The notes under the pieces: generated by a model | Seen by the model: the letters and a program-made list of their open reading frames with translations, nothing else | Told to the model about the DNA's origin: nothing | Database searches by the model: none | Position numbers and translations under genes: made by a program | Assembly: GCA_005801395.1 (NCBI GenBank) | Contig: SYDV01000173.1 | Coordinates: forward strand, 1-6,399 | DNA: 6,399 nt | Direction of reading: 5' to 3' | Source: Planctomycetia bacterium | GTDB taxonomy: Bacteria; Planctomycetota; UBA11346 | Part shown: positions 1 to 5,305 of the stretch, piece by piece | Layout: every line of letters begins with the position of its first letter | Numbering within the stretch: the first letter of the stretch is position 1

Positions 1-825
1 CTGCATCGTTTTGGGCAGAATTTTATGATCGATGCGGCGGCAGTGGCCAGCATCGTTCAGGCTTTGGGAGTAACGGCGGGTGATCGCGTCGTGGAAGTTG
101 GCCCAGGCACTGGAGTGCTGACAGAACGGATGATGGCTTTAGGTGCGCGCGTCACGGCAGTGGAAATTGATCGTGGCTTATATGGTTATTTAGCACAACG
201 ATTTGCCGATGAAGTTAAGTCGCAGGCGTTGTCGTTAGTGCACGGCGATTGTTTAGAAAATAAAAATACGCTACATCCAGAAATCATTGCGGTGGCGGCT
301 GCCGGTCCGTGGCGCTTGGGCGCAAATTTACCCTATGACGTGGCTTTGCCGGTATTACTGAATGCTGCGGCGTTGCCACAGCCGCCAACGTTGGTGGTGG
401 TGACGGTGCAATGGGAAGCAGCGGAGCGATTATGTTCGCGACCCGGATCAGCGGCCTGGGGTGCGAGTGCAGCGACGATGCAAGCAGCAGGCGCGCCGAC
501 CATAGTCAGAAAATTACCTCCGGATTGTTTTTATCCGCGTCCTCGCGTCGATAGCGCGATTTTGCGTTGGGAACCGCGCGCCGCATTACCAGCGGGTTTT
601 GGACGTTGGTGTCGCATGGTATTTACCGCGCGCCGCAAAGTATTAACGCGGGCGTTACGTGATCACGGTTTGGAACGCGAGGTTGCTGAAGCGGCTATAC
701 AGACTTGCGGCCTACAGGCAGATCGCAGGCTAGAATCGCTGGATGCCCCAGAATTACTGGCGTTGTATCGCGTGGTGGCTGCGAGCGTCAATCAAACGGA
801 AAATGAAGGAGTCGAAAATGAGTAA
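1..825 (+). CDS. rsmA: 16S rRNA (adenine1518-N6/adenine1519-N6)-dimethyltransferase RsmA (KsgA), 5'-truncated
   Basis: The enzyme uses S-adenosylmethionine to dimethylate two adjacent adenines in the 3'-terminal hairpin loop of 16S rRNA during late small-subunit maturation in the cytoplasm. The reading frame is already open at base 1 and begins LHRFGQNFMID, the conserved block that normally lies about 10-30 residues into the protein. The true start is therefore upstream, and the Met at base 25 is not it. Numbering from the first visible codon (274 residues), the SAM-binding motif EVGPGTG is at 32-38, the catalytic NLPY at 109-112, and the rRNA-contacting CFYPRPRVDSA block at 176-186. The C-terminal helical domain (RRKVLTRALRDHGL) is present and the gene ends naturally at TAA 823-825. 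The residue after NLPY is Asp, where Asn is common. The segment VQWEAAERL followed by PGSAAWGA fits the PVC-type branch as I recall it. Its last bases contain the ribosome binding site and start of the next gene. Confidence 0.95.
   Translation: MHRFGQNFMIDAAAVASIVQALGVTAGDRVVEVGPGTGVLTERMMALGARVTAVEIDRGLYGYLAQRFADEVKSQALSLVHGDCLENKNTLHPEIIAVAAAGPWRLGANLPYDVALPVLLNAAALPQPPTLVVVTVQWEAAERLCSRPGSAAWGASAATMQAAGAPTIVRKLPPDCFYPRPRVDSAILRWEPRAALPAGFGRWCRMVFTARRKVLTRALRDHGLEREVAEAAIQTCGLQADRRLESLDAPELLALYRVVAASVNQTENEGVENE
806..811 (+). promoter_or_regulatory. Ribosome binding site AAGGAG inside the rsmA 3' end
   Basis: A near-consensus AAGGAG lies 6 nt before the ATG at 818. It is the main reason to choose 818 over the upstream in-frame ATG at 743, which lies deep inside rsmA and would add 25 residues in front of the membrane segment. 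Its position inside rsmA suggests translational coupling of the two genes. Confidence 0.8.
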
Positions 826-2188
826 TGACAGTGGATTTGGTAAGGGCCTTGTGTGGCTTACCATCGGCGGATTAATTGGTGGATTAGTGGTGGGGTCATT
901 TAGTTGGGGTGATAAATCGCACCCAACTTTGGCAACGCCTAATACGGCAACAGCGCCAGCAGTTGCGGTGAAAACACCGCCCGTGATCGCAGCTAGTACG
1001 GACATCACCGCAGCTCCGCCCACGACGGGCGCGAGTGGGAATGCGCCAGTCGTCATAATTAATGGTGAAGCGATTACGTTGCGCCAAGTGGAAGATACCT
1101 TGTTGAGTCAAGAAGGCGTTCAGCAATTAATGGATATGCTTGAAAAGCACTATAGCGTCACCAATTGGTCGACCTTATCGGATAAAGATGTGATCGTACA
1201 AACGGGGACCTGGCGATTGACGCGCGTAACGTTGGCGGCGCAATTACTTAAAATGAAAGCGAGCGAAGCGCGCGAAGATTTAATTGGCATTACGTTAATT
1301 CGGCAAGCGTTGGCGAAGGATGGCATCGTGATCGACGAAGCTGTGATCGCGAATGAGGTTAAACGCATGGAAAAACGCCACTATGAAGCGTTGGAAGCGC
1401 GTAAACAGCCATACATGGAATTTCGCGCATTTATTGAGCAAACCCAAAAAATGCCATTTAATGACTATATTCATCAAGACGGTTTTAAAATGGGAGCCGG
1501 TATTCGCATCTTAGTCGAACGTGCGGCAAAAAAATCGCTGACCGACGAGCAGCTTAAAGCTTATATGGTGGAACATATCAATCGCTATCGTGTGCAAGAG
1601 GCTGTTGACGTGAGCGCGATTTATATTCCTTATCAAAAAACCAAAGGTGTCGACGGTAAGGAAACCGTGACGGAAGACGAAAAAATTCGCCTCTACGGTG
1701 TCATGCAACTTTTACATAAAGCGATTTTGGGCCGCAAAGTTTCGTTTGAACGAACGTTTCATAGTTATGGCAAGGTTTACGAACAACATGCTGATGTTAA
1801 TGGACGCCTTGGTTTTGTGAATCGCGACGGCACACGCGCCATCAAAGGTTCGCGCCGGATTGCTAGTCGTCCGATGGATGAAGCCTTCGCGGCGCAGCCA
1901 CCGTATCCCGTATTATTAGCGCCCGTTGCGAGTGATGAAGGCATGGAATTATTATTAGTGCATAGTCGTCGCTCTGGCAAAGAAGCGGAATTTGCGGAAC
2001 TGCGTGATCGCATCGTGTCTGACATCGTTGACGCTGAGTTACCGGAACGCACTAAACGCACTATTGAAGATATCCGTCGCGCGGCGGTTATTGATTATCA
2101 AAGTTTGCCGCCATTGATTGACCAGCGCACTAAGGACGCCGGTTTGCCAACGTTTGACATACCAACAGCGCCCGATCTCGCGCCCTAA
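818..2188 (+). CDS. Membrane-anchored SurA/PpiC-like (parvulin-type peptidyl-prolyl isomerase family) protein
   Basis: The predicted protein has 456 residues. An uncharged stretch at about 10-29 (LVWLTIGGLIGGLVVGSF), with no clear signal-peptidase site, suggests an N-terminal membrane anchor. A Thr/Pro/Ala-rich linker (about 33-76) follows, then VVIINGEAIT (Asn82-Gly83-Glu84), the usual opening of SurA/PrsA/PpiC chaperone domains, and a helical region to about 260. LTDEQLKAYMVEHINRYRV leads into a parvulin-like domain at about 264-386, with NGRLGFV matching the family's GGDLG(W/F) and PMDEAF matching its P-x-x-x-AF element. The first strand reads VDVSAIYIPY, where active parvulins have a His (R-HIL type), so catalysis is doubtful and a chaperone-only role is possible. 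The bulk of the protein should face the periplasm. The gene overlaps rsmA by 8 bp and lies upstream of the pilus motor genes, but a link to pili is inference only. The family call is moderately sure and the substrate is unknown. Confidence 0.68.
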   Translation: MSNDSGFGKGLVWLTIGGLIGGLVVGSFSWGDKSHPTLATPNTATAPAVAVKTPPVIAASTDITAAPPTTGASGNAPVVIINGEAITLRQVEDTLLSQEGVQQLMDMLEKHYSVTNWSTLSDKDVIVQTGTWRLTRVTLAAQLLKMKASEAREDLIGITLIRQALAKDGIVIDEAVIANEVKRMEKRHYEALEARKQPYMEFRAFIEQTQKMPFNDYIHQDGFKMGAGIRILVERAAKKSLTDEQLKAYMVEHINRYRVQEAVDVSAIYIPYQKTKGVDGKETVTEDEKIRLYGVMQLLHKAILGRKVSFERTFHSYGKVYEQHADVNGRLGFVNRDGTRAIKGSRRIASRPMDEAFAAQPPYPVLLAPVASDEGMELLLVHSRRSGKEAEFAELRDRIVSDIVDAELPERTKRTIEDIRRAAVIDYQSLPPLIDQRTKDAGLPTFDIPTAPDLAP

Positions 2189-2199
2189 TTGCGGCAATT
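2187..2199. repeat. 13-bp perfect inverted repeat at the stop codon of the SurA/PpiC-like gene
   Basis: AATTGC-G-GCAATT is a perfect palindrome with a single central base. It overlaps the last two bases of the TAA stop and is followed by a pyrimidine-rich stretch (CTTTCTTT). As RNA it would form only a weak 4-bp AU stem with a 5-nt loop, so it is a poor terminator. A protein binding site or chance are the alternatives. Confidence 0.3.
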
Positions 2200-2249
2200 T
2201 AAGGGCTTTCTTTGGTTTAATAAATGGAGTGTTGGATAGCGCGGGCACC

Positions 2250-2260
2250 TGTCGCCGACA
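2250..2260. repeat. 11-bp palindrome TGTCG-C-CGACA in the pilT leader
   Basis: Perfect 5-bp arms flank one central base, immediately followed by TGTC, so GACATGTC (2257-2264) is a second, overlapping palindrome. The one-base centre cannot form a full RNA loop, so if functional it would more likely be a DNA operator half-site pair. No regulator is identifiable from this window, and chance is possible. Confidence 0.3.
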
Positions 2261-2274
2261 TGTCTTAACGAGTC

Positions 2275-2316
2275 TGTGTGAGTCGCATGGCTTGGTCACA
2301 CACCAAGGGGGTGTGT
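2275..2316 (+). promoter_or_regulatory. Cluster of three mutually exclusive stem-loops in the pilT leader
   Basis: The segment TCACACACC around 2296-2304 can pair in three ways. TGTGTGA (2275-2281) pairs with TCACACA (2296-2302) over a 14-nt loop. CTTGGT (2291-2296) pairs with ACCAAG (2302-2307) over 5 nt. ACACACC (2298-2304) pairs with GGTGTGT (2310-2316) over 5 nt. All three are perfect Watson-Crick stems of 6-7 bp and compete for the same bases, as in attenuators and riboswitch expression platforms. No U-run follows 2316, so it is not a standard intrinsic terminator. The pairing is seen in the sequence; the regulatory role is inferred. Confidence 0.4.
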
Positions 2317-2348
2317 CGAGTCCGCCAGGTTTGCCGCTTCTCTCTCAC

Positions 2349-2364
2349 GACCATGATGATGGTC
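2349..2364 (+). promoter_or_regulatory. Small hairpin next to the pilT ribosome binding site
   Basis: GACCAT (2349-2354) and ATGGTC (2359-2364) form a perfect 6-bp stem with a GATG loop, ending 4 nt before the AGGA at 2369-2372. It could affect ribosome access to pilT or be the last element of the leader structure upstream. It is short, so chance formation is possible. Confidence 0.35.
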
Positions 2365-2368
2365 CGGT

Positions 2369-2372
2369 AGGA
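2369..2372 (+). promoter_or_regulatory. pilT ribosome binding site (AGGA, short spacing)
   Basis: AGGA lies only 4 nt before the ATG at 2377, a tight spacing. An in-frame TAG at 2368-2370 rules out any longer N-terminus. The next ATG (2389) lacks a purine-rich site at normal distance, so 2377 is preferred. Confidence 0.55.
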
Positions 2373-2376
2373 TCTT

Positions 2377-3468
2377 ATGAGTTACGACATGAATCAATTG
2401 CTGGAAGTCTGCTTACAACAAGGGGCTTCCGATATTCACATCACCGTTGGCCGTCCGCCTAGCTTTAGAATTCATGGGGCGATTAAGAGTTTAAAATCGC
2501 CGCTGCTGACCGCTGATGATACTGCGATGTTGATGAAACAAATTACCAGTGAACGTGGCCAGGCAGAAATTGCTGAAGCTGGTTCAACTGACTACGCAAT
2601 TGGTTATTTGGATAAGGCGCGTTTCCGCGTTAACGTATTTAAGCAAAAAGGCCGCATCGCCATGGTGCTGCGCTTAATTCCGTCAAAGATTTTAACCTTT
2701 GAACAAATTGGTCTTCCACAACACGTTAAAGATTTGCTGACGCGTCCACGTGGATTAATTTTAGTTACGGGTCCAACCGGCTCAGGAAAATCTACGACGC
2801 TCGCGACCATGATCGACTTCATTAACACTGAAGAAGAGATGCACATCATCACCATCGAAGATCCGATCGAATATTTCCACGAGCATAAAAAATCTGTCGT
2901 CAATCAGCGTGAATTACATGTCGACGTACCGTCTTTCGAAGATGGTTTGCGTCGCGCGCTGCGCGAAGATCCGGATGTTATTCTCGTCGGTGAAATGCGT
3001 GACTTGGCCACCATAAGCGCGGCTATTTCTGCGGCGGAAACCGGCCACTTAGTATTTGGCACCCTGCATACCACTGGCGCCGGCCGTACGGTGGACCGTA
3101 TTATTGACGTGTTCCCAACCGATCAGCAGGAAATGGTTCGTACACAGTTGGCTGGTAATTTGATCGCGGTTATTTCACAAGCACTGGTACCTAAAGCTGA
3201 TGGTAAGGGACGCGCCGCCGCGTTTGAAATCATGATTATGAATCCAGCTATTTCGAATCTGATTCGCGAGAACAAGAGTTTCCGCATCGACTCGACCATT
3301 CAAACCAGTGCGAATCAGGGTATGATTCTGCTCGATGATTGGCTCTACAAATTGTACAAGAATGGCACTGTCGACTTCGAACAGATGATGGGCTACTCAA
3401 AAGATCAAGGCTACTTGCAACGTAAGGTGGCCGAAGGCGGCGCGGTTAACGAGGCAACGGCATCATGA
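2377..3468 (+). CDS. pilT: Type IV pilus retraction ATPase PilT
   Basis: PilT is the cytoplasmic hexameric motor that hydrolyses ATP to drive pilus disassembly and retraction, giving twitching motility, surface sensing and often DNA uptake. At 363 residues the length is normal for PilT. An N-terminal PAS-like domain opens with GASDIHITVG (Asp19, His21). The RecA-like ATPase domain follows: Walker A GPTGSGKST at 132-140 (Lys138), Asp box EDPIE at 161-165, Walker B DPDVILVGEMRD at 198-209 (Glu206) and His box GHLVFGTLHTTGA with His224 and His231. The PilT-specific retraction motif, AIRNLIRE in Pseudomonas, appears as AISNLIRE at 291-298. This motif and the short N-terminus separate it from PilB. 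It is the first gene of the apparent pilTBC unit and its TGA overlaps the ATG of a possible mini-ORF leading into pilB. Identification is secure; whether it is PilT or a PilU-type paralogue is not formally excluded. Confidence 0.95.
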   Translation: MSYDMNQLLEVCLQQGASDIHITVGRPPSFRIHGAIKSLKSPLLTADDTAMLMKQITSERGQAEIAEAGSTDYAIGYLDKARFRVNVFKQKGRIAMVLRLIPSKILTFEQIGLPQHVKDLLTRPRGLILVTGPTGSGKSTTLATMIDFINTEEEMHIITIEDPIEYFHEHKKSVVNQRELHVDVPSFEDGLRRALREDPDVILVGEMRDLATISAAISAAETGHLVFGTLHTTGAGRTVDRIIDVFPTDQQEMVRTQLAGNLIAVISQALVPKADGKGRAAAFEIMIMNPAISNLIRENKSFRIDSTIQTSANQGMILLDDWLYKLYKNGTVDFEQMMGYSKDQGYLQRKVAEGGAVNEATAS

Positions 3469-3518
3469 GCGAAGTGACTTTCATAAACCTTTGCTCGTTG
3501 GTGAGGGCATGCCTGTGA
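3465..3518 (+). CDS. Possible 17-codon coupling ORF between pilT and pilB
   Basis: ATG at 3465 overlaps the pilT stop as ATGA and has GAGG (3451-3454) 10 nt upstream. It reads MSEVTFINLCSLVRACL and ends at TGA 3516-3518, just past the ATG of pilB at 3509. The arrangement fits termination-reinitiation coupling that carries ribosomes from pilT to pilB, which itself has no well-spaced ribosome binding site. The peptide resembles nothing I recognise and may have no function. A frameshift or sequencing error that hides a longer PilB N-terminus is an alternative explanation. Confidence 0.3.
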   Translation: MSEVTFINLCSLVRACL

Positions 3519-5275
3519 TCCGCGTCGACGCTAAAGCACTGTTGAAATCCCTTCATAAAATGGAGGAAGTTGATCAACCAACGGCGCAAAATATTTATAA
3601 TGATCACAAGAAAAATGGCATGGACATTATTCAGGCCTGTGTCAAATCAGGTATTCCTGAACAAGTGGTGATTTATGCTTGTGGACAATTATTAGGTCTC
3701 GAAACGGTGCAACTCAATGGAATCGTATTGCCGCAGGGATTAATCGAAAAAGTGCCGACCAATGTCGCTAATTCATATCGTATTATTCCGGTACGCATGG
3801 AAGATAAAGCGTTAATCGTCGCGACTTCGGATCCGGATAATTTAGCCGCGCTCGACGATTTGAAATTCATGCTGGGCGTGTCGCAAGTGCGTCCGGCGTT
3901 AACCAGTGATGCGTCAATTACCGAGGCTTTGTCGCAGTACTATTCGATGGAGCGTGAAAATCAGCGCGCCGCAGTTGATAAATTATTACAGAATATTGGC
4001 GATGAAGAAGAGTCGAGCATTGGCATTGGTGGCCAAGAAACGTTTTCTATTGATGCTGAAGCGTTAAAAAATATCGACACCAGTGACGCCGCTTCTGCCG
4101 CTGAATCTGCGCCCGTGCGTAAGCTCTTAAATTTGATTTTATTAACCGCCGTTAAAGGGATGGCGTCCGACATTCATTTTGAACCATTCGAAGATGTCTT
4201 CCGTGTACGTAATCGTATTGACGGCGTATTGTATGAAATGTTGCCGGTGCCGAAAACGTTGGCACCAGCATTGGTAGCGCGTATCAAAGTTATGTCGCAT
4301 CTCGATATTTCTGAGCGACGTTTACCGCAAGACGGTAAGATCCCTGTCCGTATTGGCGACAAAGAAGTCGATTTACGTGTTAGTTGTCTGCCGACGATGT
4401 TCGGTGAATCAGTGGTTATTCGTATTTTGGACCGCTCGGTCGTGAGTCTCGATCTGGACAAAGTCGGTTTTACCGACGACCTCTTAGCGCAATTTAAACA
4501 AGTTATCGAAGAACCGAATGGCATTGTGATTGTCACCGGTCCAACTGGTTCTGGAAAAACCACCACGCTGTACGCGGCGTTGTCGGCGGTAAACGATGAT
4601 TCGGTAAAAATTATCACGACCGAAGATCCCGTCGAATATGAAATTAAAGGCCTTATCCAAGTGCCGGTAGATGATCAAGTTGGCCGTAGTTTCTCGAATT
4701 GCTTGCGCGCCATTTTGCGTCAGGACCCTGACATCTTGCTCGTCGGCGAGGTGCGTGACCAAGAAACAGCGAAAATTGCCATCGAAGCATCGCTGACCGG
4801 TCACTTAGTATTTACAACTTTACATACTAATGATGCCCCGACGGCCATTACTCGTTTACTTGATATGGGTCTGGAACCCTTCTTGCTGACCGCAACATTA
4901 GAAACCATTATCGCTCAACGCTTAGTGCGCACTATTTGCACCAAATGCAAGGCGCCTTACCAGCCGAGTGACGAAGAATTGATTTCGCTTGGTATCAAAA
5001 CAAGCGATGCCGCGTCTCAACGTTTCTTCTACGGAAAAGGTTGTGATAATTGTAAAAATACAGGGTATCGTGGACGTACAGCCATTCACGAAATGCTAGA
5101 CATCAACGATAGTATCCGTGAACTGATGCTCAATCGCGCATCAGCCGCACAGATTCGCATCTCCGCTCAACGATCGGGAATGCGTACTTTGCGTGATGCG
5201 GGGATCCAAAAGATCTACGCAGGCCTTACGACTATCGAGGAAGTCATGCGCGAAACCCTCGCTTCAGAAGATTAA
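3509..5275 (+). CDS. pilB: Type IV pilus assembly (extension) ATPase PilB, GspE/PulE family
   Basis: PilB is the cytoplasmic hexameric ATPase that powers pilin polymerisation through PilC, opposing PilT. From the ATG at 3509 it has 588 residues, typical of the family. An N-terminal MshEN/T2SSE-N domain (about 25-150; IYACGQLLGLETVQL, then VATSDPDNLAALDDLKFM) is followed by an acidic linker, the SDIHFEP block (220-226) and RVRNRIDGVL (from 232). The ATPase core has Walker A GPTGSGKTT at 344-352 (Lys350), Asp box EDPVE at 372-376, Walker B DPDILLVGEVRD at 406-417 (Glu414) and His box with His432 and His439. The tetracysteine zinc motif, CTKC at 477-480 and CDNC at 512-515, distinguishes extension ATPases from PilT. 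The start is uncertain: GAGGG sits almost against ATG 3509, and an in-frame TTG at 3491 would add six residues but has no visible binding site. A GspE of a type II secretion system is less likely given adjacent pilT. Confidence 0.94.
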   Translation: MPVIRVDAKALLKSLHKMEEVDQPTAQNIYNDHKKNGMDIIQACVKSGIPEQVVIYACGQLLGLETVQLNGIVLPQGLIEKVPTNVANSYRIIPVRMEDKALIVATSDPDNLAALDDLKFMLGVSQVRPALTSDASITEALSQYYSMERENQRAAVDKLLQNIGDEEESSIGIGGQETFSIDAEALKNIDTSDAASAAESAPVRKLLNLILLTAVKGMASDIHFEPFEDVFRVRNRIDGVLYEMLPVPKTLAPALVARIKVMSHLDISERRLPQDGKIPVRIGDKEVDLRVSCLPTMFGESVVIRILDRSVVSLDLDKVGFTDDLLAQFKQVIEEPNGIVIVTGPTGSGKTTTLYAALSAVNDDSVKIITTEDPVEYEIKGLIQVPVDDQVGRSFSNCLRAILRQDPDILLVGEVRDQETAKIAIEASLTGHLVFTTLHTNDAPTAITRLLDMGLEPFLLTATLETIIAQRLVRTICTKCKAPYQPSDEELISLGIKTSDAASQRFFYGKGCDNCKNTGYRGRTAIHEMLDINDSIRELMLNRASAAQIRISAQRSGMRTLRDAGIQKIYAGLTTIEEVMRETLASED

Positions 5276-5295
5276 CGTTTTTCACCCGCTACTTC

Positions 5296-5299
5296 GGAG
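5296..5299 (+). promoter_or_regulatory. pilC ribosome binding site (GGAG)
   Basis: GGAG lies 6 nt before the ATG at 5306, in the 30-bp gap after the pilB stop. There is no in-frame ATG or GTG between the pilB stop and 5306, so this start is well supported. Confidence 0.75.
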
Positions 5300-5305
5300 C
5301 TGGCC

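Larger units (their letters stand above)
2189..2376 (+). promoter_or_regulatory. 188-bp pilT leader / probable control region
   Basis: This is the only sizeable gap in the window. It has no credible gene: a frame that stays open through it (2118-2462) merely overlaps the real genes on either side. I see no confident sigma70-type promoter; AT-rich TTTAATAAAT near 2216-2225 is the most promoter-like patch, but it has no well-spaced -35 partner. I see no strong intrinsic terminator. The gap contains a short palindrome at 2250-2260, a cluster of overlapping stems at 2275-2316 and a hairpin at 2349-2364 beside the pilT ribosome binding site. That density, together with its position before a pilus motor unit, makes it the likeliest place for transcriptional or post-transcriptional control of pilTBC. 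Confidence 0.45.

Noticed and set aside
743..817. Longer N-terminus of the SurA/PpiC-like protein from ATG 743
   Set aside because: It lies deep within rsmA, has no ribosome binding site, and would put 25 residues before the membrane anchor; AAGGAG before ATG 818 decides the start.
2298..2330. Intrinsic terminator at the ACACACC/GGTGTGT hairpin
   Set aside because: The stem is perfect but followed by CGAGTCCG with no T-run.
2220..2376. Cyclic-di-GMP riboswitch before pilT, tempting because pili are often c-di-GMP regulated
   Set aside because: The conserved GEMM core elements and their paired helices are not visible.
2118..2462. Open + strand frame spanning the pilT leader (114 codons)
   Set aside because: It starts inside the SurA/PpiC-like gene and ends inside pilT in another frame. 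Its translation has no recognisable domain.
4174..4617. 147-codon open frame on the - strand
   Set aside because: It lies entirely opposite pilB, whose conserved motifs cover the same bases; an antisense shadow.
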